64,000 nt of DNA from Desmodesmus armatus (lineage: Eukaryota; Chlorophyta; Chlorophyceae; Sphaeropleales; Scenedesmaceae): positions 1 to 64,000 of the forward strand of contig VIIQ02000252.1 of the NCBI GenBank assembly GCA_007449985.2. Reading direction: 5' to 3'. Below, piece after piece: positions 22,501 through 34,570 of the stretch. The translations under genes and the position numbers were made by a program. A model generated the notes under the pieces. The model worked only from the letters and a program-made list of their open reading frames with translations, ran no database searches and was not told where the DNA came from. The first letter of the stretch is position 1. Each line of letters opens with the position of its first letter.

Positions 22501-25500
22501 CGCCAGCTCAGCCAGCTCAGCCTTGGCTGTGGGCATGGACAAATTGCAGTGGGACAAAACAAGCACGACAATACTGCTGGGTTGGGTGCTTGGGACACGC
22601 ACTGGGAGAAGCGCAAGAATCTCCGACAAATTGAGCCAAGAAAGACACCTGCTGGGTCAACCAGACAGGAGCTTGCATATACCTGGCACAATAGGCCGAT
22701 GAAGCCGATGCACACACAGAACACAGCATTGCTAACATACGCAGCAAGGCTCGCTGCCCCCCCCCCCCCCCGACCTGTTTTAAAGAGTATTGAAGACAGC
22801 AGCCATGATGGCTTCTGTCTGCAACAATCTTCAAGACAGGTCGGGGGGGGGGGGGGCAGCGAGCCTTGCTGCGTATGTTGAGCATGATGTGTGCACACTA
22901 CACAACATGATGCACACCAGTATACTGTGCATGATACACAACATGATCACACCAGCCAGCTGAACAATCCATGCCCCTCACCCCCTTGCAGCCACGCACC
23001 CTCATCCTCATCCTGCTCCTCTCCCTCCTCAGGTCGTGGGCCCCGTACGGTCCGCTGCTGCTTGCTGCTGCGCGCCTCATAGTCAGCCTCCAGCAGCAGC
23101 TCCCTGCCCGCATAGTAGTCCAGCCCATGCACGCGCCACAGCCACGTCAGCAGCAGGTCCAGCTGGCCCAGGCGGTCCAGCAGCGCAGCATCGTCCTCGC
23201 AGGACACCTCCTCCGCGTCCACTGCAGCGTGCACGGCACGCAGCACCGCCTCGTCGTCGCCCGCACCGCCCTCTGCTGCGCCATCGCCACCCTCCTTGGC
23301 GCCATCGCCACCCTCTGCAGGCAAGGCAGGGAAAGGCAGGGCGGCATGGTGGTGTTCAGGGCAAAGTGTGGTGCTAGGCACACCATAAGAAAAAATGCTA
23401 CTGGAAGTGACGGCTGGCTTGCTGGGTGATCTCGATCGCCCTCACACCTGCCTGAGAAACTGGGGTACGACAGGCCCTTCGGGGCACCCTCATGAGCCCC
23501 TGGCTTGCTGGCTAGTGCCGAGGTTGGGACTCTGTCCCCAATTACTGTACTGTACTGTACTGATGGAAAAAAGGCATGATTCACACAAGCAGGACGGCAC
23601 ACCACATTTGGACCACGTCGCAGTGGCATGAGGACGGCGAAGCCAACAGCTGTGCCATGGCAAGCCACACCTGTTGGCCACGGTGCACCTTCCCACACTG
23701 TGACCACACTGACGTCGCACTGCATCTCAGAATACGCCCATACCAAAACCCAAGTCCAGCCCGCAGACACATGGCTGCACCCCTGCCACACAGTCCCACT
23801 CCCAGCTTGGCTCACCCATGTCAGCGTCCTTGCCCTCCCCATCCTGGCCGTCCCCGCCGCCAGCAGCAGCGATAGCAGCCTGCGGCAGCAGCGGGTTGTC
23901 GGCCAGCTTGAGCCCTCGCTGGTGGTCTATCGTCGCCACCAACTTCTTGGCAGCCCTGTAGTCTGCCGCCACCCGCTCAGGCTTCCAGAGGCACATGGGG
24001 CCCTCACCGGCCTGCGGCCGCTCCCTGCCGCCCTCACCATCACCATCCTCCAGCAGGCCCTGTGGAGGAAGCGGAGACGACACATGCCACCCAGGATTCA
24101 GCGGTGAGGACGTAGTGACCAACATGTGCCTGGCACTTGTGCACCACCTCTTCGATGCACACAGGATCAACAAAAGCAAAGCACACATCTTCTACTATTC
24201 TCTCTTCAATGCACACAGGATCACAGGATCAGCACACACGATGCAATCAGGTGCAGGAAAAGGACCACGTGTGTACGACCCAGCAAATCCTGCACCTACC
24301 TGGTTGAAGCCGGATGCCGAGGGCTCGTAGCGGCCCTCATTGATGTCAACAGCCAGGAGAGAAGCCGCTGCTGCTGCACCCTCCTTGTGAGCCAGCAAGG
24401 ACGCCTCGAAGGCGTCAGGGTGGAAGGCCGCCCGCACCCTGTTCGTAGAGGGGACAAAACAACACATCAGAAGGGGTTCAGATGCAACGCATGGACAAGG
24501 GTGTGCAAAACGCACATTTGCAGGCGTGCCTGAATGCATACACAGTACTTGACTGCCGGGGCCAGTTTGTATGCCTACAGTGCATGCGGCTTCTGAGGTG
24601 GTGACACTTGCAGAGGGACTGAAGCAGCACACTCCAAGCTAGGATGCCACGCTGCATCTCTCAACTGCTGCAGGTGATAGTGCAGGAGCTGACTCAACAT
24701 CACGGGGCAGAGTTGCACCAACAGGCAGCAGAGGGTGCTGTTCCACTTATGTACAAGCTCACCACACCCTGACTGCCTGCACTGTTGGTGTCCTGCACAT
24801 ATAACCAGGCCAACTGCACATCCTGCACTGCGCTCAGCACACACCAACCCAGCACAGTCACTCACTCCTTCTGGCCCTTCTCCTGCTCAAACTTCGCCCG
24901 CAGCTGGTTGCCAAAGTGCTGTGTGAGGTACTGGTCGTACATGTCCTGTGCCTGCTTGGGGCTGACATCGTCCGGCACCATTTTCAGCAGAAACTGCTTG
25001 AACGGCAAGGGTCCTGCAGCTGCACCGTCGCCACCGCCGCCACCACCGCCACCCCTGCGTGGAGGCCCCTCATCACCTCCTCCGCGCCTGCACATACACA
25101 GCAAAGGCACAGACGCACACCAAGAGTGAGATGGAGGCAGAGCGACTCAGCAGCAGATCAGCGCGCCCAGCAGCTGCAGGAAGAAGCATCTGCCTCGACT
25201 GCAGCAGTCATACAGCACCCCAGAAGCCGTTGAAGGTGACTGATACGTACTGTAACAAGCATGTTGCTGCATGTGCTGCAGCCTACCTGGGTGGTGGTGG
25301 TGGTGGGTGGTGGCCAGGGGGTCCGTTGTACCCGTAATCGTAGTCATCATAGCGCCCATACTCTGGTGACCTGCCGCGGTGGCGGGGGCTGTAGCGCTCA
25401 CTGCATCACACGCACGACCCAATGATGAGCTGCGCTAGTGCATGGGTGCAGGAGGCACGCAGGCTGCTGGGGCAAAAAGCAACAGACAGCTACTGCTGTG

Positions 25501-25728
25501 CTGGTCTGGTCTGAGTGGGTGCCCTGTCCTGCAAGGCCCCTGGCATGCCAGCAGCGTCAATGACACTCACTGCCTCTCATAGTAGTCATCCTCACGCCTG
25601 TGACGCTTGTATGGGGGCGGGCTGGGAGACCTGCGGCCCCTGGGGGGCATGGGCCTGCCTCGATCCATCCACATCCCATCTCGCTTAGGCTCACGCGGAG
25701 GCGGTATGGGAGATCTGTCACGTCTCAT
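19529..25728 (-). CDS. SE: SERRATE/ARS2 RNA-processing factor
   Basis: SERRATE/ARS2 is a nuclear protein linking the cap-binding complex to microRNA processing, splicing and RNA decay. Eleven exons join in perfect phase: 25728-25571, 25400-25287, 25087-24866, 24438-24300, 24059-23816, 23314-23000, 22526-22426, 22165-22107, 20817-20721, 20461-20306, 20011-19529; about 695 aa, close to plant SERRATE (about 720). Domains in order: an Arg/Ser/Pro-rich head (MRRDRSPIPPPREPKRDGMW); the SERRATE/Ars2 N-terminal domain (PLPFKQFLLKMVPDD, then AAFHPDAFEASLLAHKEG); an acidic middle with RVHGLDYYAG and VRGPRP; the zinc-finger-like block FVVKHILNKHGEKLDEHK; a Gly/Met/Pro-rich tail; and the family ending YYDLDAP near the C-terminus. 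The finger region has the histidines but no cysteine. Intron 23000-22526 holds a long foldback. The gene is divergent from the SUMO-like gene across about 515 bp. Confidence 0.95.
22731..22885. repeat. Foldback element inside a SERRATE intron
   Basis: Outer arms: ACATACGCAGCAAGGCTCGC (about 22735) followed by a C run and GACCTGT, answered at about 22834-22883 by ACAGGTC, a G run, and the reverse complement of the first block. Inner arms: GACAGCAGCCAT (about 22795) against ATGGCTTCTGTC. The whole folds into one hairpin of about 150 nt with small internal loops. It lies in the intron between exons ending 23000 and starting 22526. Confidence 0.9.
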
Positions 25729-26243
25729 AGTGAAGGAACCTCAGCATGCACTGGCTAGAGTGGGAGAAGAAAGATGGCACAAGTTCAGATGAGGTGGCTC
25801 AGGCCGGCTGGTGACAGGCTTGTCGTGCCTGATATATAGGAGCCGAATCGAAAGCCTACTCAAATGATAGTGGATACTTTGCCCCACGGCCTACTGGTCC
25901 ACCGTGGCAGTTGGGTTGAGTGACCCCCTCTCTTCCCTGTTGTCCTGGCTCTCTCTCCATCTCCACAAGTAAGTGCTTGATGTAACTTCACATCGCATGT
26001 GCAATCTTGTTCATTTCGTTTGTGTTCACAAGCAGCCGTTGCACTGTCCCTTCCCTTTGCTGTGCTGCTTGATCAACGCTGTGTGCTGGACACTGCTGCT
26101 GCTGGGCTCACACCCCTCTGTGTGTGTCAGTATCACCTCAAACAGTTGCATCATACTCCTTGTTCACCGCATCCATTCGTTCCTTGTGGCACCAGCCCCA
26201 CCCACAAGTTGGGCAACATCAACAGCAACCCGCCCACTGCTAA
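25729..26243. promoter_or_regulatory. Divergent intergenic region, SERRATE / SUMO-like gene
   Basis: Only about 515 bp separate the start codons of SERRATE (25728, minus) and the SUMO-like gene (26244, plus), so both promoters must lie here or overlap. I see no clear TATA element beyond GATATATAGGAG near 25830. Confidence 0.5.
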
Positions 26244-28116
26244 ATGTCAGACATTTGGAGTGTTGGTGGCTCAGACAACGAGGGTGTCAACCAGGCAGGT
26301 GCCTCAGAGGAATGGCTGTGCAGCAGTGGCAGCGACGAGGAGGAAAGGCCTCGCAAGCGTGCCAAAAAGGGCGGCAAAAGCAAAACCAGGCGACCACGGG
26401 TAGGAAGCAGGCGACAGGCTGTCTTGCACGCTTGGTTGCTGTTGCTGATGCATGCTGCAGAGGCATACATGGAGCGACATGAGCTGCATGATGGCTCCAG
26501 ATGTTTCTCTGATCATGCATAGTGGGCCGCTGGGGCCCTGTCTGCCTTTCATCACAGCGCCAGCTGACCTGAAGGCTGCTCCTGCTGCTCCTCCCTCAAT
26601 CTGCCTTCCTGCTGCAGCGCTTATGTGTTGTGGACCTAGACAGCAGCCAGCCAAAAGCAGAGGATGCAGCAGAGGATGATGATGACCTGCTAGCATCCTT
26701 CCTCAGCCCAGCAGCAGCTAGCAAAGCAGCCAAGCCCAGCAGAAGATCTGGCAAGGGCAGCCAGCGCAGCCCGTTGCCGCTGCTGGTAGATGGCGATTGG
26801 GAGGACCTCACAGGTGCATCACCAGCGGCAGGAGCAGCAGATGCGGTGGCCCGGCCAGCAGCAGGCAAAGGCAGCAGCAAACGCAAGGCTGCAGCAGCGG
26901 GCAACGGCATGCAGCCTTCGCCAGACCCTGTGCGCATGGCGGCCCTGCAGCAGCGGGCGTTGCGGGAGCAGCTGGCGCAGGCAACGCATGCAGCGGAAGA
27001 GGATGATGATGACGAGGCTGTTGAGCTGCTGGACTCAGATGACGGTGAGGCAGCAGCTGTTGCTGTGTGCTGAGCTGGTGCTTTGCGGCTGTGCTGAGCT
27101 GTGGGCTGGGTGGGCAGTGTGTCATATCTGTCAGTGTGTTGTGTTGCCTGCACGTGTGCGAGGGAGCGCTAGCAGGTGCTCTCCACAGCAGCGGTTCCCA
27201 AGTGACACCAACAGCATACAGGGGCTCTGATAGGATAGACTGTCCAGCAGAGCAGCGGTTAGTAGGTGCACCATGGCTGGCAACAGGGTGACGGCGGCAG
27301 CCCAGAGCAGCTGATGTTTGTGTTGAGTGTGCCTCAGCTGCGAGACCAACAGCTCTCTCGCAGTATGAGATAATTCTGCCATGGCTGCATGTGTTTTCCC
27401 AAGGCCAGCTCATGCGCCTGCCTCCTGTCCAGCCAGCCAGGTGTGAGGGCCAACAGCTCTCCCGCAGCAACAGCTGATCCTGCTGCCATGGCGGCATGCC
27501 TCCTGCCCTGCTGCCCTGCGGTACCTGCAGGTCCTGCGCTGCCGTCTCCTGCAGACCGCCTGGACCTCTCACATGGTGATGACGATGCTGCACGGCTGCT
27601 GGAGGACTTGGGGGGCAGCCAGCCGGACCCTGCAGCTGCTGCAGGTGCGGCGTGGGGGGTTGTCTTGTCTTGTACGCTGCGCCCAGCCCAAATCAGCACC
27701 AGAAGTGTTGTAGTTGGATATCTTTCAGTTACTTGTGCAGTGTCTCACTCATCCAGTGATCATCGCCACTCACACATTCACTGCCTGTCTCAACCACTCA
27801 CGCACTCACCTACCCACCCACTCGTTGACTCACCCACTCTCACACTCACTTATGTGATGCAGGAGCAGCAGGCGACGGCGGTGAGATGCCGCTGGTGTTC
27901 CAGGCTCAGGGTCACGACAGGAGGGCCACGGTGATGGTGCAGCGCAACGCGCCACTCAGGCAGGGCATGGACAAGTTTGAACGTCATGCAGCGCAGCAAG
28001 GCTGGGGCCGCGTGGCGAAGTACATGTTTGATGGGGAGAGGATCTCTGGTGATGACACGCCAGAGGACCATAGCATGGAAGACGACGAAGTCATTGACGT
28101 GTACTTGGACCCGTGA
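26244..28116 (+). CDS. SUMO-like-domain protein (Rad60/NFATC2IP type)
   Basis: Four exons in phase: 26244-26399, 26618-27044, 27531-27644, 27863-28116; about 316 aa. The N-terminus (MSDIWSVGGSDNEG) is acidic, then a basic nuclear-signal-like RPRKRAKKGGKSKTRRPR. The middle is low-complexity Ala/Ser/Lys with acidic patches (EEDDDDEAVELLDSDD). The last 75 residues look like a ubiquitin-fold SUMO-like domain: FERHAAQQGWGRVAKYMFDG, then GDDTPEDHSMEDDEVIDVYL, comparable to the FDG...TP...MEDGD.I end of SUMO. There is no C-terminal Gly-Gly, so it is a built-in domain rather than a conjugated modifier. Rad60/Esc2/NIP45 proteins use such domains in SUMO-dependent genome maintenance; that role is inferred. 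The ATG begins the frame that splices correctly to exon 2. Confidence 0.75.
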
Positions 28117-28219
28117 CTCACAGCAGCATGATGTTAGTCACTGCGTGTGCTTTTGGCTTGGAAGGCCGCAATCTTTCCAGGCTTCTGCTGGGGCTAGTAC
28201 GGTAGTGCATTGGATCTGG

Positions 28220-28276
28220 CCAGAGGACCTTGGCATTGAAGAGGACGAAGTCATTGACGTGTACTTGGAGCCGTGA
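28220..28276 (+). repeat. Duplicate of the SUMO-like gene's last codons and stop
   Basis: A 57-bp segment repeats 28060-28116 at a distance of 160 bp, including the stop: PEDLGIEEDEVIDVYLEP against PEDHSMEDDEVIDVYLDP. It lies in the probable 3' untranslated region. Confidence 0.9.
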
Positions 28277-29583
28277 TGGAGCTGGCAGCAGCAGGGCTGT
28301 GGATAACCTTGTTTTTGACTGTTGACGAAAGGTGCAGTTTCTCTGTGACTGACTAATTTTGTATGCTGATTGCTGCACCACAGTAGTGCTGCACTGACGT
28401 TTTGCCTGCTCAGGCGTTTTTTTGTGTTCAGCCAGCGCTCTGGTTGATGCTTGGGACATTGGACTGTATGAAGGCCCAAAGAGGGACTTTGAGCGTCAGG
28501 TTTTGTCGCTTGAGTGCATGCGAAGCGAGCCCCGCTTCTGCTGCAAAGCAGAATTGTACATGTGCCTGTGACTGGCAAGTGGCACCTGCCTGATGTAGCA
28601 GGGCCCAGAAGCCACATGACAAGGATGGAGATGCGTGCATTACATGGATAGTAGTGCCAAAGCCGTGTACGTTGTACTGTCTCATGTGCAGTTAGCCACA
28701 GCAGGCCCATGTTGGGAAGTTTGGGCTGCTTGCTTCAGGGCCATGGGTTGCTTGTAAGTGCTCAGCGTTATGTGCAATGCTGCATCGGCCAGCGTTGCGC
28801 AGTGAGATGTGCTGGTTGAATCCGAAATGGTGTGGAATGCAGGATATCCTACATCGATGTACAATGCAGCTCTGTTCAGACACACTGGGATGACAGCTAG
28901 AACGCATCCTGCATCCCCCTGTTCCTCTTCAGGTTCGTTGGTTCACAACATCTGTCTGGAGGTGTCAGGAAAATCGTTCGGCAGTGTACCAGCCTCGTCA
29001 GCAATACTTCCAGGCCTTTGCGGGACGCCCCCCCCCCCCCCCCCCAGGTCTGGCGGCACCCCCGCCCCCACCCACCCCGTCAGGGCGTTGTGGAGGACCC
29101 TTAGTGTTTCTGAGTGCAGAGAGTTACACCATTCAACATGTTTGAACAGTATCTATCAAACCATGTGATTGTACAGTCAAGGACAGTACACGTCTTGTAC
29201 TGTACGTTGTTGGGCATGTGTGCCACATGCTGCCCAATGTGGTATACGTCCCGTACCTCGTTTACTCGTGACGGCATCAGCTAGGGAGCATAGGGTCTCA
29301 GAAGGGTCTCAGAAGGGGCGTCACGAGCCAGATCAGATCGCTATTTCTGTCAAAAGCGCAGCAGTAGATACACACGGGTTGCCTTCCTTTTCGCTCGAAA
29401 TCTTTGCAATCGTGCCCCTTTCAACAGAAGTGTTGCCACTGGTGCCACTTGCACCTGTTTTCAGCGCTGTCCTACTGGTGCTGGGCTACTGTTGTGAATC
29501 CACCACGTCGACCCCTTGTGCTAGGAAAGGCTGTTGTAGACAACTCGTAGCTGTGATCTAGGCTTAGACACACCAGCATCAGC
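28277..29583. other. Intergenic region
   Basis: 3' flank of the SUMO-like gene and upstream region of the MYND gene. A TGTAA at about 28754 could be a poly(A) signal. A C homopolymer sits near 29030-29046, and short inverted repeats (GGGCATGTG/CACATG) near 29212. No gene seen. Confidence 0.45.
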
Positions 29584-31061
29584 ATGGCTGACATCATGAT
29601 GCTGCCCATGCTTGCCGGCTGCAAGCCCGCACCCATCAGCTCTCAGCGAATGAAGCAGATCATGGCCAAGCTGTCAGCCCAGCAAGAGAAGCTTGCAACA
29701 GACCTGCCCTACTTTAAACAGCAGGCGGGGGCCATGCTGCAGGCAGCAGTGCACCTGCACAAGCTCTGCGGTGATCGACAAGCATTCAAACAGCTGCTGG
29801 GGAGAGAGCCGCAGCTGCTGCCACAGATGGTAGCCCTCACCACAGCAGCAATACAGCAGCTGGCAGTGCAGCTCGACAAGGACATCGATGTCAGCAGGAC
29901 AACAGCAATGCTGGCCACCACACTGGGCTTGATGCTTATGACAGCAAGGGTTCGGCCTGCCAACTCGCAGACATTCTGCGCAGCCGACACAGCCATCCTG
30001 ACAACGCTGCATGACAAGGGTACGTATTCAACACATATCCATCCGTTGGTGTGTCGACAGAGGGTGTGTCGACAAAGGGAGTACTTGGATACATGCAAGC
30101 TCACTAAGGCTGTCCTACTAGATAGGCAAGCAACAGTGACGTGTGTGATAAGCCTGGAGTCACTCCACATGCACCACCTGATCGCTGCTGCAGCACCAGG
30201 ATAGACCTCACTGTTGCACGACAGCACATGAGCATGTAGTGTGGCCGGCTTGTGCACTCAGAGAGCCCATACAGAGGTGACATGGCTGGCAGTCAGCAGT
30301 TACTGGGCGCTGACGACTGCAGACACACATGCCCTGTCAACATCTCAACTGGCCATCATGAGACATCTACGTAATGGATGCATCTTATGTGTCCAAACAC
30401 CTGCTTCCCATCCGAACCCCCAGCCAGGACCGGGTGTCCCCACCTGCAAGACTCTCACACCCTGTTGTGCATCACACCGTCAGCACGCATACATACTCTC
30501 ACACATATCACACACACCTGTTGCTGCATGGCATGCCATGTCTCCTTTGCAGGCCTGCTGCAGGCGTACGCTGCTGCAGCCACAGTAGCCAGCCGCAGCC
30601 TGAGCACCAGCCCACAGCCCCCACGCACCGACCCAGCACATTCAACCGACCAGGCCAGGCTGGCAGCAGTGGACAACCCAATCCATCAGTTCGCGGGAGC
30701 CGGCTGCGTGCTGCTCCTGCTATGGAATACCATAGCAGATCTGGTGCCCACAGAGCTCCTTGCAGCCAGCAGCCTGCTGCTTCCCTGCGCGGTGCCTTCA
30801 GCCTCTCTGGCCCTAGCCCTCGCCCGTGCTTATGCCGGTGACAAGGCCTTCTGTGTGCCGGTCATGTACCACGCGCTGACCACGGCGTTGATGTTTGCAC
30901 GCGCAGCGGTGTCAGGCCCTGCTGGCAAGCAGTACAGCATGCTGGCGTGCCAGGATGTGTACGAGCTGCTGCTGCTGTGCTTTGCCGTCGGCACAGGGCT
31001 GCTGCATGCCGAGTACAAGGGCATATCCAAGCAGTCATTGCTGCCCAGCATGTGGGTGACA

Positions 31062-31119
<58 letters not shown>

Positions 31120-31507
31120 TCAACAAAGGCAGCAAGCCTGGGCGCTTGGCGGTGTCAGCCCACCACGAAGAGCTGCTGCACGCCTTGATTGGGGTGCGGC
31201 AGCTTCCAGCATTGCATGAAGCCACTGCTTCCGGGGTGCTGCGTATGATGTGGATGATACCACATGCTGTCTGTGAAGCGGGCCGTATGCGAATGCAACA
31301 GCCACATTCCCCACCCCAGGTCCCTGACAGCGCACGCTCGGGTGAAAGTGAGGTTGCGTCGTGGCAGCTGGCGCTGCCGCTGCTGCTGACGCAGGTGGAG
31401 GTCCTAGCCTTGGCACCCCCCTTCTTTGCAGAGAAGCTTGCAGTGCTGCAGCAGATGCTGGCCATCATGGCAGTCAACCTTGGTGACCTGCGCACCTGGA
31501 CCCACAC

Positions 31508-31544
<37 letters not shown>

Positions 31545-33796
31545 CGCGGCTCTCCCAACCCGCCCTGGGTGGGTACGCTACAGTCTCAGCTGCGGCTGTT
31601 GGTGCAGGCGCTGTGGCTGCAGCTTGGCCCGGTGCTGCTGTCGCTGTGTCGGCGCAGCAGCGGGGAGGTGGTTGGCGAGGAGGACCCGGAGAGTCCCAAC
31701 TGCAACGTCTTTGCCACTGAATCTGGCCAGCCGCTAGAAGCTGCGCCTCCCCGTCAGGTGTTTGCGAGCTTCAGTGCGATGCTGATGAACGCAGTGACCT
31801 GGCATGGTGGGTGGGTGCAGTGACTCATCAAAACAGTGTTATGGACCACCCGTGGGTTGTTGTAGCAAGCTGTTGTCATTGCATTCTGTGTATAGTGATG
31901 ATAGCAGCCAAGAGGGACACCAGATGCTCACCCACAGCCTGGCCTGTCTGCATTTCGTTGCCTTTGTGTGTGGTTTTCACCACAACTGACTCAGTGGATG
32001 TGTGTAGCCCGCATGTACATGTGCCCCATGCTGCATAGCTTACAAACTTGCCGGGGGGCTGCACGACCGTGGAGTCAGTCCATCTTGTTGCACTGCCATC
32101 ATGGGTGGGGCAGTCGATCGCGCATACGCATGCTTGAGACCATTATATTCCAATCCTCATCACACCTCGACACCTGCAACTGTGTCCTTGCACTGCCGCT
32201 GCCGCTGCCGCTGCCGCTGCCGCTGCCGCTGCCGCTGCCGCTGCCGCTGCCGCTGCTGTCGCCGTTGCAGCGCCAGATCAGCGCCATGGGTTCACAGTCG
32301 ACCTGTCAGCCGGTGGAGCAGAACCCCATGTTGGCCTGCAGCATCCTTGAGGCAGCAATGCATGTTTCGCCAGGGTACCGTGGACAACCCCTTGCTGCCT
32401 TCAGCAGCCGTCATCGGGTGGACTATGCCAGCACCACATGCTTTGCTGCTGCTGTCGTCATGCCCATCCTTGCAGAAGCAGCAGCAGCAGCAGCAGCAGC
32501 AGGCGAGGCGGCAGGGGGTCAACAAGCAGCAACAGCCGCTGCGGCAGCAGGCGCCATGGGCAGCGGCAGCAGTAAGCTAGAGCAGAAGCTGTTCTGCATG
32601 CTGATTGCTGCGCTGAAGTATGTGCAGTTCAGTGCAGCACTAACAAGCCCTAGAAGAGCGGGCTCTCCAGGACAGCCGGTGCCGAGTTCACACTTCAGCA
32701 GCATGCTGCTGCTGTGTGCAAGCAGCTCAGCAGCGTTCAGAGCGCTCGAGCCGACAGCAGCAGCAGCAGCAACAGGTGCGTCACAGCTGAGCATGGGGCA
32801 ACAGCTGCTGTGGTTCCAGGTGTTAGGTCGGGTGTTGATTGCAGCAGGGCAGCTGCTACAGCAGGTTCCTCAGATCGTTTCGGCCTGGGGCAGCTGTGTG
32901 TCGACAGACCATGCGTCCTTCGCTGCGCCTCGACAGTCCTCACAGTATGGTGGGGTGACGGCAATGCTGGAACTCTGTATCAGGACCATGCAGAGGATGC
33001 TGCAGCAGGGCGGGGCAGCTGCTGCAGCTGTCGAAGCTGGCTGGTCAGCTGCTGCTGCTACCCCCGCCGACCTCACAAGGCTGCTGCAGCTTGCAGCGGG
33101 CTTGCAGGAGCAGTTGGCACCCATCACTAGGGCCTTCTCCTTATCCAGGCAAGCTGTGGGAGGGGAGGGGGTACTGGCAGCGATGCAGGAGCTGCGTGCA
33201 GCCTGCCAGGGAGGGGGGTTACCTCAGGAGCTGCGCAGCTTTGGTGTGGCCTGCTGTGCGGCGTTCCCGCAGCGCGGCTGCTGCGGCAACCCTGGCTGCA
33301 CCAACCTGGACAAGTTCACTGAGACAGCACTGGCCAGCCAGGGCTGCTCAGGCTGTGGTAAGGTGAGTGACATTGCAGGGACATTGGGTGACTCCCGTGA
33401 CAATCAGGCGAGGCTGATCGTGGGACCATTAGAGACATAATCCACCCTGAACTTGGTCATTGTATGTGTGTGCACAGGACTCACCCTCCTCACCTCTGCA
33501 TCACGACCATGATGCAGTTGATATTGGCCGCTGTGACATCTCCCCCAAGTACCTGTACCGTACTGCCAGTACAACTCTCCATACATTGTACATACAGCTG
33601 TGCCCGCAGTCGACAGCTGGCTGCACATATGACTCACACCCCGCTGTTGTCACACGTGTTACACACCTGGCTGCTGCAGGCTGTCAAGTTCTGCAGCCCT
33701 GCATGCCACAAGACTGCTTGGAAGCAGGGACACAAGCAGGCATGTGCCGTCCTCAAGCAGAGGAATGCAGCAGCAGGGGCAGCAGCAACCCCGTGA
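29584..33796 (+). CDS. MYND zinc-finger protein with Ser and Gln tracts
   Basis: Exons: 29584-30019, 30553 to about 31806, about 32275-33362, 33680-33796. The start (MADIMMLPMLAGCKPAPISS) opens the frame. Most of the protein is Ala/Leu-rich helix-like sequence I cannot assign. It contains a serine run from (AGC)n near 31064-31116 and a glutamine run from (CAG)n near 31511-31541. The last two exons form a MYND finger: CCGNPGCTNL, GCSGCGK across the junction, VKFCSPACHKTAWKQGHKQAC. MYND fingers bind Pro-rich peptides. Green algae carry many proteins of this plan (long poorly conserved body, C-terminal MYND), mostly of unknown function. The junction at 31806/32275 is uncertain: several GTGGGTG donors and two acceptors would fit different phases. 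TGTAA lies 217 bp after the stop. Confidence 0.8.
32193..32254. repeat. (CTGCCG)n repeat next to a 3' splice site
   Basis: About ten CTGCCG units run almost to the acceptor CGCCGTTGCAG that opens the third MYND-gene exon, in the place where a polypyrimidine tract normally lies. Confidence 0.85.
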
Positions 33797-34012
33797 GGGT
33801 GCTTAGAAAGCATTGGCGCAATGAATTGCGTTGACAGCTCCTGATGTTGCTTGCTTGTTCACTAGAACTGCAGCTGGCAGGTGTTTAGCCCTCCGTCAGG
33901 GCGATGGTCAGCTATGGCGTTTGCGGCGGGTAGGATGTATGCTGCTAGTGCCCTGCCAGTGGTGGTTGGCATGTGTGCACGGGCAACACAGTGTCTGCTG
34001 GGGCTGCCTCTG

Positions 34013-34017
34013 TGTAA
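34013..34017 (+). terminator. Candidate poly(A) signal TGTAA of the MYND gene
   Basis: TGTAA, the usual green-algal polyadenylation signal, 217 bp beyond the MYND-gene stop and on the same strand. Confidence 0.5.
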
Positions 34018-34071
34018 ATGACACATCCCAAGACACAGTTGCATCTGCTCGAGGTGTCCCCATCCACTTTT

Positions 34072-34124
34072 GCAATGCTATACTATAGCATTGCCGAGAC
34101 ACCACATCGGATGTGGTGTCTCGG
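34072..34124. repeat. Two adjacent perfect hairpins
   Basis: GCAATGCTATA / TATAGCATTGC (11-bp stem, 1-nt loop) is followed at once by CCGAGACACCACATC / GATGTGGTGTCTCGG (15-bp stem, 1-nt loop). They lie about 60 bp past the TGTAA of the MYND gene, between the convergent 3' ends of two genes. Confidence 0.9.
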
Positions 34125-34570
34125 CAGTACCCTGCTTCCAGCATAACAGAAAATACAGGGGGGGTGACTCAATTGTTAGCGATTTCAGTGAGTCGAAGAC
34201 AGGCACTCATGTGGAAGCTGAGGGAGGGTTGACCAACAGCCCAGCGAGCTTGCTGACGTGGAATGGCTGCAAGTATTCAGCATGATCAGCACGGGCACCT
34301 GCACAAGACGTCATTGGCAATTTCTCCCCTGCCCCCCCCCCCCTTGCCTATGCGCAACCAGGTACCCTGCTCAGCAGAGGCTTCAGACCGTCTGGGGGCC
34401 CCCCTTGGATGGACAACAGCTACCCCAATCCGCCCCGATCAATCCTGCTGGCAGCGTCGCATGCATGACGTCACACAGCTGAGAGCCCAGACACTGTCAC
34501 ACTGATGTTACATCGAAACGTACACCACCAATAACCACACCAATGCAACAGAGGCTGATTTACACGTAAT

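Noticed and set aside
30830..31558. Cys/Ser-rich open frame antisense to the MYND gene
   Set aside because: Produced by (CAG)n/(AGC)n tracts read on the other strand. The plus-strand gene has phase-consistent exons and a MYND finger.
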